DNA of 64,000 nt from Cenococcum geophilum 1.58 (lineage: Eukaryota; Ascomycota; Dothideomycetes; Gloniales; Gloniaceae), in contig KV748302.1 in assembly GCA_001692895.1 (NCBI GenBank), positions 38,760 to 102,759 of the forward strand. Reading direction: 5' to 3'. Within the stretch, counting starts at the first letter, position 1. Each line of letters opens with the position of its first letter. Under the pieces are notes generated by a model. That model had not been told where the DNA came from. It searched no databases and saw only the letters and a program-made list of their open reading frames with translations. Positions 22,451-33,186 of this stretch are shown piece after piece. The translations under genes and the position numbers were made by a program.

Positions 22451-24350
22451 AGTAGTCTAAAAGGAGGTTGCTTATCCCTTATATTTATCTTATGCTTAAC
22501 TAATATAGGGTTAGGTAAGGTTTGTGCAGCCTCTTTACTAGAAACCTCTTCTAGGTCCGTATATTCCTACGGAATCTCTAGTTTTTTAACTGCGTATAGC
22601 CGGACATCCAAAAATAAATACCCTATATCTTTATTCTTGGGGTTAAGAGTAGTATATATGGCATATGCCTACCCTTCTTCTTATATATAGCTTAGGAAAG
22701 TCTTTTAATTCTTAACTATAATGCGCGATTAAGACTTCTGGTGTTAATATAAGGCTAAAGGCTAATTAATATCTAGGTTGACTTAGTAAAGCCATAGGTA
22801 TTCTAAAATAAGGTTATACCCCTTAATTTCTGCGGCGCAGAAGCGTATCTCCTACGTGTCCTATAGACCATTACGGTCCTAGCTAGCAACGGGAAATATC
22901 TATTCCCTATAGTACGGAATCTAGTAGCCTCTAATACTTTAAACGGTGCGTACCTATAAGCCGCTAAGGTCCAAATCTAATTCTTTTACTAGTAATTAAG
23001 AAATAAACCCTATACTCGCGCCGCTATCTATAAGGCAGTCTCACGTTACCTATTTATTATTAACTTAAATAGAGACAGGAATAACCATATAGTAGTTTAC
23101 TCCCTCCTTCTCTTACTAGCCTAGTGTAAGGGAGTAAAGATCTACTAGGCTGTCTCTTTTCCCAATTAAGCTAACTCTTGCTTTTTTTACTAGTAGAAGC
23201 GGCTTATATAGCCCTTCTTACCGCAGTTATAACAGGTACGTGTCTCCCGGTTCCCTTCCTACGGATTAGGTCTCTGCCTATTATTATTTTAGGGTTAACC
23301 AGCGTTGCTCTAGGGCTATAAGGCCTACTTACGTTATCCTTCTACAGAGCAGTTAGGTTAAAATCTGCCCCTATTATTAAAGCTAGGTCTAGTCCTACGC
23401 TCTTTATTATTAGCGTCTCGTTCCTTTCGCTTACCTAAGTAGTCTCTTTTAGTATTTTTAATCCAAGTAGCTTTAGAGATAAGCTTTTTTTAAGAGGTAA
23501 GAATTTTGCCCTTCTTTTATATAGCCTGTTAAATCTTAGGTTATAGCTTAGCGAGTAGCTAGTGAAGTTATATAGCGTTATCCCACAGATCTAAGTAGGG
23601 TATATTATCTTCTAGTTCTTCTAAGTAGTTTACAAACTAGACCATAGTCTAACTATCCCGCTATTTGGCGTTGTGGTATTACTGGTTATAGTCTATCCCT
23701 TAATTAGTAGGGTCTTAGACCTAATTAACCAACTAAGTCCTAAGTTTGCTAAATTTAAGGGGTATAGTAAGTTTCTTCTTATAGCGTGTCTATGAACTCT
23801 TAATAATACCACGTAGGAAGGTAGAAGTAATTAATGTCTAATTATACTTATTAGAGTAACATTTTAGATCTAGCTAAAACTTAGTTTTATATTAATAGAT
23901 AAAACGATTATAATTCCGAAGACTATTACTATAGTACTTATTAGGTTCCTTTATATAGAATTTAGGTTTTTCTAACATTATAGTATAGTGTGGCGTTACC
24001 CCTTTGAGTCCGCTTCGTGTTTAGGGTGTCTATACTTCCCCTAATTATCCTTATAATTATTCTTAGTAGTCTTAATATGCTTATTTTAATTATATCTCTA
24101 ACTCCTTTATTTTTTATAGGGTCTTATATAGCGACCGCTCTAATAACTTCCCAGCGGTAATCGTTCCTAAGAGTCTCGCAAAGTTAGATAGACTAGCCGT
24201 GGCTTCTTTATAGGAAGAGGGAATGCGCTCCTCTGGGGAGACTCTTTAAGCCTCTTATAGTAAGGGCGTTACTTTATAGGGTATAGGAGTATAGTCCGAT
24301 ATTATTAATTAATAGCCGTACGTTCCTAACGGATTGTAAGTAATTAGAAT
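22451..24350 (-). pseudogene. gag: Element E gag and protease
   Basis: The aspartic protease motif IDSGASIGFI is intact at 22999-23031 (DSGAS at 23014-23028). Upstream on the minus strand, a zinc knuckle reads CYNCGKKGYISRFY at 23193-23234, where His and the last Cys became Tyr. The gag capsid region extends from about 23400 to 24250. The 5' LTR begins at 24351. The plus-strand open frame at 22430-22690 is a shadow. Confidence 0.75.
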
Positions 24351-24680
24351 TATAAGAGGCTAGCCTAACCGGAACGTATAATTATCTAATTAATAGTGTT
24401 ACTGGTAAGTAGAAGGTAAGTTAAAGATACGTTAAAGGTAAGTAGAAGATAGAATAAGTTTTATATATTAAAGAACAAATGCTTTTAACTACTTCTATTT
24501 AGAGACTAATCGCTGGTTCTTTTCTAGAGGGGAACTAGCTTCCTATATGTTCCTTCCAAGACGCTAGTAAAACCTTTCGCCCCTAACCTATCTAACTGTG
24601 TCTTTTAGAACATAGATAGGATATAGATAAAACCTCCTACCGTTTTATCGAATATGTATCTCCTGGGGGATTCCGTTATA
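24351..24680 (-). repeat. Element E 5' LTR
   Basis: This is the 330-bp copy of the repeat at 16996. The differences are mostly C/T or G/A transitions, as expected when RIP acts after insertion. Confidence 0.9.
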
Positions 24681-24685
24681 AGCAG

Positions 24686-25314
24686 TTACCGAACTACTTA
24701 GATCTATTTTTTTATTACTAAGTTCCTATAAACCTTATTTTATAAGTTTCTACTCCTTAAAACGGACCTTTTTATAAACCTTCTTAAGACGGATTAACCG
24801 AGCGGACGCTATAAGATAAGACTTAAGTGCCTGTTACTAAGCATTATAAGAATAATAAAGTTCCGCTAGGGTAATAGACAGTTTATTATCTAGCCGTATA
24901 GCAGTAGATTAAACATAAAACCTTAAGATAAATTAATTAAGGAACCAGACAACTATTAAGAGTAATAGGTCGCGTATATTTAGCATTAAAGATGGAGCGA
25001 ACGTTACAGGACAAATAAACATTCGCTTTAGTGCACTTTAAGTAAAAGGACGGTTATTATAAAGATAAACTCGCCAATATAATATAGACTAACCCCTCTT
25101 TTAAACAACAAGAATATAAAAACGGCATAATCTTACTAAAAGATAATATTATAGTAATAGTGTAAGTATAATAAACGGTTAAAGAAAGAGAAAAAGCTTT
25201 AGGTATAATAAACAACGATATTAACCAAATTAATTAGATAGATATTACACCTCTAGTAAATAACTTAGAGATATTTCGGATCTTTAAAAATAAAGATAAA
25301 AAGGAGGGAGACAG
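24686..25314 (+). pseudogene. Element C pol 3' tail, 3' untranslated region and polypurine tract
   Basis: This is the continuation of C beyond E, colinear with copy B (minus, 57640 to 56721). It encodes no recognised domain; the chromodomain ended at about 16935. The purine run AAAAAGGAGGGAGACAG (25298-25314) directly precedes the 3' LTR start and serves as polypurine tract. Confidence 0.7.
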
Positions 25315-25375
25315 TATTACGGACGCTTTAAGTATAATATTATAACTACTTAGGGAAGAGTCGAAAGAAGCTAGT
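25315..25375 (+). repeat. Element C 3' LTR, first part
   Basis: These are the first 61 bp of the 421-bp LTR (TATTACGGACGC, ancestrally TGTTACGG). It ends in CTAGT, the target duplicated by the small element that follows. The remaining 360 bp are at 27051-27410. Confidence 0.9.
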
Positions 25376-25577
25376 TGTTACGGCACTGACGCGCGTAACC
25401 TGGATAGGGCCTAGTCAGGGGGGTTCGCTTACGTCTTGGCTCCATGTATATAGACGTGTCCTTTCCACGACCTTCTTCTTCTCCTCATCTTGATATCCGG
25501 GTCAATAGACTACCAATTGTATAGGCTTGCATACGTTCTACGGCGCTCGTGCCTTGATTAACTGAGTCGCTGTAACA
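25376..25577 (+). repeat. TRIM-like element 5' LTR
   Basis: This 202-bp LTR contains ATCTTGATAT at 25487-25496, the exact complement of the sequence lying two bases past its end (ATATCAAGAT, 25580-25589). Confidence 0.9.
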
Positions 25578-25592
25578 TTATATCAAGATCCC
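25578..25592 (+). promoter_or_regulatory. TRIM-like element candidate self-priming primer-binding site
   Basis: ATATCAAGAT (25580-25589) follows the 5' LTR with a 2-bp gap. It pairs with ATCTTGATAT in the middle of the LTR over 10 bases without mismatch. It does not start with TGG and so does not look like a tRNA 3'-end site. This is the geometry of Tf1-type self-priming. Confidence 0.55.
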
Positions 25593-26020
25593 TCAACCGA
25601 TCGCAGGCTGTTGTATCCCAGGTTAAAGAAGCCCTGTGGCCTAGGGTAGTTAATGGGTAACGGAGCCCTATATACTAGCAGGCAAAGGAAGGAAGGAGAG
25701 CCTAACTCCTATAATAAAGAAGGTAGGAGATGTATACTCTGAGATAAAGCAGGAATTATTATTATTGAAGCCCTACAATCGTAGGAATTATTAAAGTTCT
25801 ATAATCGTAGACACACTTACTGTGGTCCTATGGTGGCTGGGTATAGAATCCCTACACTTATAGGTACCCTCCCTTATATTCTCTTCTTTTTTTCTTTTCT
25901 CTCTACTAAATGGCCGCCTATGCTATGGGGAAGCACGTGCCGAGTAGTAACCTCTTTCCGACCGTACGAACTCGTTGACCGACCGAGCAACGCGTATATC
26001 TGTCAACCGAACGCGTGTGC

Positions 26021-26065
26021 CTACCTACCTACCTACCGATCGATCGACCGATTAACCGACCGTAC
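26021..26065. repeat. CCTA and CGAC microsatellite in the TRIM-like element
   Basis: Short runs of CCTA at 26021-26036 pass into CGAT/CGAC/CCGA repeats. They give rise to the low-complexity open frames on both strands here. Confidence 0.7.
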
Positions 26066-26529
26066 GTCTCTCTATCGGACGCTTGCACCGTACTGCTACC
26101 TAAATAGTCCTTTTTAATGGATACTGAGCTACGTATACTGTGAGGAACGAAATCGGTTGATACTGAGACTAGTGCTATATATTGGCTGCGAAGAATGACC
26201 CCAACTAATACTGAGTTGTACAAGCTGCGAGGAACGAAATCACCAGGACTATCAACGCTGGCATCACTCTGCTATTAACTACCAATCGTGCCGATATGCA
26301 TACAATCCATATACTTGACAACAGTAGCGCCAATACGCCTGCTACTACGACCTGACTACAACTGTGCCGATACGCCTACAGTCTTCTGACCGTACGATCG
26401 TGCCGTTACGCCTGCGATCCACGACTTTCGCTTGCATCGTACTGCTACAAACCAATCAATCGATAGCCCGAGCTCTACGTTTGACCTGCTATCACAAGAC
26501 AACCGATAGACGAGCTCTATGCTCGACCA

Positions 26530-26765
26530 CTATCGACTTCCGCTGCTCTGCCTGCAGCATTACACCCGAACACAGCTGCTCCTACCTGCAGCTAAACCTT
26601 AATTCGACCACTACTGCTCCTGCCTGCAGTACCACAATTGACTTCTGCTGCTACGCCCGCAGCACTACGATCGACCCTCGCTGCTCTGCCTGCAGCATTC
26701 TAACTAACACTCGCTGCTCTGCCTGCAGCATCTCATCGACTACTGCTGCCCCACCTGCAGCAAAT
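26530..26765. repeat. Array of about seven GCTGC...GCAGC hairpin units
   Basis: Variants of CTGCTCTGCCTGCAGCA occur near 26533, 26577, 26617, 26648, 26680, 26713 and 26741, spaced about 30-45 bp apart, just upstream of the polypurine tract. Most units can fold on a GCTGC/GCAGC stem. Translated in one frame they give repeated CSACSI-like peptides, which is more likely a by-product of the repeat than a real protein. Confidence 0.75.
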
Positions 26766-26843
26766 AACTACAACTGTACAAGAGGTAGAAGACAAGCACC
26801 TAAGAATAAAGCTTGAGGGCAAGCTTTTTTAAAGGGGGGGTAA

Positions 26844-27045
26844 TGTTACGGCACTGACGCGCGTAACCTGGATAGGGCCTAGTTAGGGGGGTTCGCTTAC
26901 CTCTTGGCTCCATGTATATAGACGTGTCCTTTCCACGACCTTCTTCTTCTCCTCATCTTGATATCCGGGTCAATAGACTACCAATTGTACAGGCTTGCAT
27001 ACGTTCTACGGCGCTCGTGCCTCGATTGACTGAGTCGCTGTGACA
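26844..27045 (+). repeat. TRIM-like element 3' LTR
   Basis: This is the second 202-bp copy. It starts right after the polypurine tract and ends in TGTGACA, followed by the duplicated CTAGT. Confidence 0.9.
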
Positions 27046-27050
27046 CTAGT

Positions 27051-27410
27051 TAGTTAATTTAGGTATAGTCTAAAATAGAACCGGTAAAGCTATATAATAA
27101 GAAATGGTAACTAAGGTTATATAATATAATCTATATAATCTATAAGATTTATATAATCTGTAATAAAGTAGGTAAAGTATATATACCTTATATATAAAGG
27201 GGATTTCTTAGGAGTATGGTTATATATTTAAAGGACCACAGTCCCTACCTAAATAGTTCTCTCCTTTATAGTAAATCTTAGAATATAATTAGAGTTAATC
27301 TGTTAGGCAACTACTCCACTAGTTATTATTACGTTATTGACTTCTTATTTACCTATATACCTAGCCTATTAATAAGTCCACCGTAGTTCCTACTATAAGG
27401 CTTTATTACA
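27051..27410 (+). repeat. Element C 3' LTR, second part
   Basis: These are the remaining 360 bp of the 421-bp LTR, ending CTTTATTACA with the CA terminus preserved. G sequence resumes after the duplicated GTCGG (27411-27415). Confidence 0.9.
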
Positions 27411-27415
27411 GTCGG

Positions 27416-29400
27416 CTATATTAAACTAGAGAGATGCTACTCTTCGGCCGCCCGTAGTCTCTTAGCTAAATAAGTTAGTAAGTGCCTATTAAATAACCTA
27501 AGAGATAAACCCTAAGCTGGAGAACCTTACTAGTTAACTCCGGAAGCTTAATCTTAGGATAGTTAAATTAGTAGGCGTTATATCATTAATGCTGTTCCTT
27601 AATAGGATTTGCTAAGACCTAATATAGTATATATAGCTCCTAAATAAGGCGTTAGCGCATTAGGAATAAGCAGGTTTATAACTAATAATAAATAATAACA
27701 GACTGCTACTGTCCTATAAGAGGGCGTTATAAGAGCGATATAAGCTAGGCCTAGGAAGGTATAGAGGACTAGGAAACCTTAGTATATACTAGGTATAAGC
27801 TAAGACGTATTATAAAAATAAAGGCCCTTATTATTTTATTAACTAATACCTAGAGCTTTAAGAACTAGTTAGCTGGGGGTTCCTATATATAAATAAGAAT
27901 AACCAAATCTATACTAAAATATGTTAGCGCCTAGGAAATCTACTCCCGTATTTACCGAGCAATAATTAAATTTAGTTCTTTAAAGACTAGCTAAGGTAAA
28001 ATACAAATATTAATCCTAATATAATGGCGATAGGCATCTAACTAAATATATTTTTAGTAGAGCTTATAGAAAGTAATAGCGCTAAAAGTAAAGAAGAGCT
28101 CGGCAAGTCCTAGGAAGATATATACTAAGTAGAGTTAATATATATTAATTTAGTAGGAGTAGTAACCTAGTTATAGCCTATAATACGGTTATATAATCTT
28201 AGGAAGCTAAAAGGAGATATAAGAGTAATAAAACTATCTTTAAAACCGATTAATTTATAACTAGCAATAGTTTAAAATATATAGCTAGAAGGATATATTT
28301 AAATCGCACTATAACTATAGTAGTAGGCTTCCTAATTACTAGTAAATAATAAGGAGACTAACGAAATGGACTATACTAAATAGTTAAGAAGAGAAGTAGA
28401 GTAAGGAACGAAAGTAACCATAACTACTAAAGTACCGCGACTAAAGCCGGTTAGGATAATAGATATACTAAAAGGGAACGTCCTAAGCCTAACCGTAATA
28501 GTGGATAAGATCTTATTAAAAACTATTAAAGTTACTATTAGTAACTGCCTCGTGTATATGCCTAAAGTCGTAAGGTTATTCTTTAAGCCTCTCCTACTAC
28601 CTTTCATAGAGCATTACCGATAAAAGTAAGAGGGTGTTAAGGTATCTATATCGTTGGCGTATTTAATGTTTTATGCTAATTAAGCTGGCCTAATAACTAC
28701 GGAGGTAAACTAGATTAAACAGGAAGCAGGATTTACTTAGTTTTAATAATAATATCTAAAGGTAGAAGCACAGATAGGAGATAAAAGGGTTAAGTGCTTA
28801 ATTAACTCTGGAGCGGAGCTTAACCTTATTAAGGAAAGTGTGGCTTTATAATATAGCTTACCGATATTAAGTCTGCCTCTATAGTTATAAGGTATATATC
28901 TAATGTTTATAAATAGGACTTAGTTTAAGTTTATTAGATTAGTATATATAGCCCCTATAGTTATAGGGGACGTCTTAATATCTATAACTTTTATTACTAT
29001 AGGAGAAATGTTATATAAGGTAATAATTAGTAAGCTATAGTTAATAAGGGCTAAACTAGTAACGTAGCAAACCATAATAGGCTAGGTATTTTATATTATT
29101 TAATTAAAAGATGGCGGAGTTAAAATAAGGTTCTTAATATCCTATAAGGATATAATATTCCTTAAACTAAATAAAGGAATTAATATAGGTAGTAGTTTGG
29201 GAAATATATAACTGGTATAACCGCTAGGATTATATCTAGGGTTACTTATAACCTAGTGTATTAGAATAAGGAAAATACTAAGGACGGAAAGGAGGGAAAT
29301 AAGGTATGACTTTAATAAGGACGTTTGCTATTTTAGATATCCGCTAAATAAGGCTATTAATAGGAAAAAGAGTATAACGCTAGATAGAGAGAGCTTAATA
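27416..29400 (+). pseudogene. gag: Element G gag C-terminal part and aspartic protease
   Basis: G's coding frame resumes here. The protease active site reads CLINSGAELNLIKESVAL at about 28795-28848. The family form is DSGAE; Asp was changed to Asn at 28804-28806 by a TpG-to-TpA event. Between 27430 and 28770 lies a RIP-damaged gag-type region with no zinc knuckle that I can see. The minus-strand open frame at 28371-28607 is a shadow of this frame. The polyprotein runs on into RT without a clear boundary. Confidence 0.75.
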
Positions 29401-30718
29401 GCAAAGCGTTAAAGGAAGTTCTAAAGAAGTACTTAGGAGGAAGGCAGAAGCTAGTGTTTAAAGTAAAGGCTAGATCCCTTATATATTAAACGTTAAAGAT
29501 AACAGATCTATTTATAATATAAATAAAAGACTATAAGAGTAAAGCCCGATAAAACACTATAAGTGTAGCAACTGCGTATCAATAAAAGGTAGAGAAAGTC
29601 TGCCTAGTTAATTTGTTAGTACTAGATAGAACGGTTATAGGAGGTATAATAAAGTAGTAAGAAGTAGCCTTACGTTGGTAAAAGGCGTTTATTTAAGGGT
29701 TGCCCCTTAGTCCATATAATTATTTCCTTAAGCCGCGGTATACTAAGCTAGCCTATAGTATATGGCTAAAGCTAGAATAATTAGAGCGTATAATTATAGG
29801 GGACCTTTAGCTAAGAGAATGAGAAATCTTTAAGGCTATATTATTTAATTAAGAAGAGGCTCTAGTATAGGAGTTCTCTAAAATGGGCTGTATTAGTAGA
29901 GATATAACTCTACTATTAAAGATTAAGACTGTACTGTATAAAGTATAGTAAGTGCCGAACTTTCCTATACTAAGGGCCCTATAAGGGGAAGTGATAAATA
30001 TATTACGAGAATAACTAGCTTAAGGGACTCTAGAATATTGCGAAAGCCTATATAGAAATTTATAGTTTCTTATAAGTAAAAAGGAATATAAAAAGTACCG
30101 GCTAATTAATGCGGCGATAAATATTAACTAAGTAACTATTAGGGACGTAAATCTGCTACTATATGCTAATAAGTTTTCTAAGGAGTTTGCGGGGTGTAAA
30201 GTTATATCTTTAGTAGACTTCTTCTCTAGATATAACTAATTGGAGCTAAATATAGAAAGCAGGAACCTAATGGCCTTTATAATATCTCTGGGACTTCTAT
30301 AATAAACAATGGTACCTATAAAAGAAATAAATTCGGTAGCCTAGTTTATAAGGACAATTACTAAAATTTTAGAGTAATATATCCTATACTATGCCTTACC
30401 GTTACTAAATAATATTACAGTAAAAGGACTATAGATAATATATAATGGAGAAGAAAGCCTTTTAGGCGTGCATAGATATATCTTAGAATATATTATATGG
30501 CTAAACGGAGTACTTATAGATTTGGAATGAGCTAGGTATATAATCTTAGGCGTAAAGTCTTATTTCTATAAGGACAAGATTATAGTAGTTAGTTACTACT
30601 ATAATAAAAAGGGACGATATCCGGAAGAGTTAAAAGTTATAAAGATTATTTACTAGAGAGACTGTAAAGACGTTATATCTACCTAAGTATTCCTAGGAGT
30701 TGTTATATATTACTAAAT
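29401..30718 (+). pseudogene. pol: Element G reverse transcriptase (before the MITE)
   Basis: From about 29940 the frame reads ALREVINILREQLAQGTLEY, FLVSKKEYKKYRLINAA, ISLVDFFSRYNQLELN and ITKILEQYILYYALPLLNNI (some stops are read as their Gln/Trp precursors). This is a Ty3/Gypsy RT of the type whose catalytic box is FLDDI rather than YxDD. Both Asp codons are now AAT (30408-30413). The sequence is cut by a MITE at 30720 and resumes at 30848. Confidence 0.8.
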
Positions 30719-30719
30719 A

Positions 30720-30847
30720 ACGTAGGTAACAGGGTTTTGACGGTGTGATGAGTTTTAATGGTTTTAAGGTTTCCTATACAAACTTTGTCTGTGTCCTCTC
30801 GCTTAAAGTTTTGATGTTCAAAACCGTCAAAACCCTGTCACCCACGT
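30720..30847. mobile_element. MITE (128 bp) with long terminal inverted repeats, TA target
   Basis: It begins ACGTAGGTAACAGGG and ends CCCTGTCACCCACGT, flanked by TA on both sides, within G's pol. The inverted repeats extend through GTTTTGACGG. A second copy lies at 59667-59812. TA duplication and short length suggest a Tc1/mariner-type non-autonomous element. Relative to the other copy, 18 bp are deleted near the right end and RIP-type changes are present in the left repeat. Confidence 0.88.
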
Positions 30848-32840
30848 TATAGGTAAAAGACTTTATAATAAAGGCAGAGCCAATCTTCTAGCTGCTATAA
30901 GTAAATGTTCCGTTTGTATAGGGTATAGAGCAGATAGCCGCTATAGAGACTCTAAAGTATATAATTACTACTATATCCACATTAGTTTAACTGGATTATA
31001 GTAAGGGGGCTAGGCTAATTATTCTTGCTGTTAACGGATATAAGAATAGATAGGGATGCGGTCTTATATAACTGGATATATAAGGTTATCGCTACCTATA
31101 TTAATATAAGAGCGGTATTTAATCTTAAGTAAAGTAGAAGTATAATTTAGGAAAGCTTAAATATTGGGCATTACTATATGTATTAAAGAAGTGTCGAGTA
31201 TACCTATATGGCGTCTGCTTTACGGTTAAGATAGATATAAATACCTTAGTTGCGTAGCTAAATTATACTGCTACTAATCTATTAGGAGCCTTAATAATAT
31301 AATAGCTAGTATAGATCTAGCTATGGGACTTTAATATTAGATATATACTAGGGAAGAAGAATAGCCTAGCTGACGGACTGTTATAATAACTACTAGATAG
31401 AGAACGGCCTAATAAACCAACTAAGGATATTAAAGAATTTATTAACTATAAGCTGAGTGCCTTAAAATATATGGCTAGCCTAGTTAAAATAGAGGTGGGT
31501 CTACTACTAGAGGACTTATATTTAGAGGAATTTTAGAAGATTGCGAAGTAGTTAGTAACCTTATAACGTCTAAAAGGAATAAATACTAAAGAATTTAAAA
31601 GATTTAAATAGTATACGCTAAAGTTCCTAGTACGTAATTAACAGCTCTTCCGCTAATAGTTAAAAAATATACTAATGCGGAGAGTAATTAATAACAAGAA
31701 TACTTAGCGAGAGATTATTAAGAGCCTTTATAATTAGAGTGGATATTATAGACAAAAAGGGACGTATTAGAGAGTCTTAAATTAATATTAGTGGCTAGGA
31801 CTATAGGATCAGATATTATAGCATATTAAGTCATACCTATAATACTAGGGGCGGTAGTTAGGATAGAAAGAAGAAGTAATATACCCTATATAGGAGTCTA
31901 CTTTATAGTAACAAGTAATAGTAAATATTATATTTATGCTAATAACTTATCTTAGATTCCGATACCTAGCTACTACTTAAGAATATATATCTAGATGGGT
32001 AGAAGCGCAAGCCCTTTAGAAAAAGGATATAAAAAGTGTAGCGAAGTTTTTCTATAAAAATGTCATCTGTAGATAGGGAGTATTTAGACAGCTTTCTATA
32101 AATAGTAATGGAGAAAATGCTAATATAACCGCTGCGCTTACGGAGCTTTACAATATTAAAAGGGTTATAGTTTCCGTATATTACCTATAGGGGTAAGGCT
32201 TAATAGAGTGAGGTTATAAGCCTATAGTAGACGCTTTAGCAAAGATAGATAGCTTATAGCTGGATAATCTTTATACCGTTTTATGGCCAGATAGGACTAC
32301 TATTAAGCGGCCTACAGAAATAATACTAGTAAAAGTTATATACGGATATAAGTATATCCTTCCTATTAAACTCTATATACCTACTTAGTAAACGCTGCCT
32401 TAGTAAATAGTCCGGACTACTATAAAGCTACTAGCACTTTATATGAAGTAGTTTAACTAAAGAGATATAAATATAAAAGAGGCTATTACGCGTATAAGAC
32501 GGCTAAGGGTAGCAAATAAGGAGTACTTTAATAATACCTACCATATTCGCTAGGACGGATTTAAGGTTAGAGATATAGTTATACTTTATAACACACAGCT
32601 TAAGTAAAACTATTCTAGCAGTTATAAATTGGATTTAAAGTAGCTGGGCCCGTTTTATGTTTGTAAGAGTTACCCTTATAAAGAATAGTATTTAATTAAG
32701 GATCTTAATAGTATGCTATTTTGCAATTAAATTTTAGGGAATAGATTAAAGAGGTTTTACTAATAATAGATATCTAAAGTCCGCTAGGAGGATAGGCCTA
32801 ATTAGTTAGGCGGAACTATACTATAAGAAATAATAGTAGA
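30848..32840 (+). pseudogene. pol: Element G RNase H and integrase
   Basis: RNase H lies near 31010-31400 (ILAVNGYKNRQGCGLIQ, with DG read as NG; YILGKKNSLADGL). The integrase core spans about 31910-32240: FRYLATTQEYISRWVEAQAL, FRQLSINSNGENANI, VYYLQGQGLIERGYKPI. A DE residue pair is preserved at the Glu of GQGLIERG. A C-terminal GPY/F-like module reads YKLDLKQLGPFYVCKSY and NRLKRFY (32620-32770). No chromodomain was found, which separates G from C and E. Confidence 0.8.
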
Positions 32841-32975
32841 GCTAAAACCTAAAGAAGATGTTATATAAGATCTACTAGTATTACAACGCCGCGTAGTTTA
32901 AGAAGTGCGTATTCTAGAAAGATCGTTTAATAGAACTAAGTATGAAATATTTAACTAGGGGATAGTTAAGTTCTA

Positions 32976-32990
32976 AGGTGGGGGAGGGGA
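32976..32990 (+). promoter_or_regulatory. Internal polypurine tract between pol and the extra ORF
   Basis: AAGGTGGGGGAGGGGA is followed directly by TGTAGATAAC, the layout of a polypurine tract and an LTR start. The true 3' tract of G is 3.3 kb further on (36298-36310). It may be a relic of an older LTR boundary or a second priming site. Confidence 0.4.
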
Positions 32991-33186
32991 TGTAGATAAC
33001 AGCTGTGTAATCTATTTATTTACTGTATTTCCTAAAGCTTTTTCTATTACGCGTTCTTATTTGCTTTTTTAGTTAGGAATCTAATATATATTAACAGTAA
33101 GGTAAGGGTAGAAGAATGTTTACGTATAACTATCTAGTATTATTTACTGCAAAGATATTAGCTTTACTTACCGCCTTTACTAAGCT

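Larger units (their letters stand above)
16996..24680 (-). mobile_element. Element E: chromovirus with 330-bp LTRs, complete but RIP-damaged (7685 bp)
   Basis: LTRs 16996-17325 and 24351-24680 are each 330 bp, flanked by AGTAG and AGCAG, a 5-bp duplication with one C-to-T difference. Removing E restores sequence colinear with copy B (GACCTAAGAAGAGCAGTTACC). Minus-strand order: 5' LTR 24351-24680, gag, zinc knuckle, protease, RT, RNase H, integrase, chromodomain, about 2 kb of extra sequence, polypurine tract, 3' LTR. It is a different family from C: the LTRs are unrelated and the protease retains DSGAS. Confidence 0.92.
25376..27045 (+). mobile_element. Non-autonomous small LTR retrotransposon (TRIM-like, 1670 bp)
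   Basis: Two 202-bp LTRs (25376-25577 and 26844-27045) with TGTTACGG...TGACA ends are flanked by a perfect 5-bp duplication CTAGT (25371-25375 and 27046-27050) inside C's 3' LTR. The LTRs differ at only a few positions, mostly transitions. AAAGGGGGGGTAA (26831-26843) is the polypurine tract. The 1.27-kb interior lacks gag, protease, RT and integrase. Open frames at 25830-26117 and 26364-26816 are mainly microsatellite and repeat and are probably not genes. It shares LTR termini with K, so both may use the same helper. Confidence 0.9.
9211..27410 (+). mobile_element. Element C: chromovirus (Ty3/Gypsy) with 421-bp LTRs, nearly complete
   Basis: The 5' LTR is 9211-9631; the 3' LTR is split into 25315-25375 and 27051-27410. 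Both are 421 bp. The 5-bp duplication GCCGG (9206-9210) and GTCGG (27411-27415) differs by one C-to-T change. Without nested insertions and their duplications C is about 7.8 kb. Order: gag with zinc knuckle, long linker, protease, RT, RNase H, integrase, chromodomain, polypurine tract, LTR. Three insertions interrupt it. Copies B and AD belong to the same family. Confidence 0.92.

Noticed and set aside
25830-26223. Two overlapping open frames on opposite strands
   Set aside because: Both derive from CCTA/CGAC microsatellite in the small LTR element.
26364-26816. Open frame of 150 codons with CSACSI repeats
   Set aside because: The repeats are the hairpin array read in one frame, upstream of a polypurine tract in a non-autonomous element; no start context or family supports a gene.
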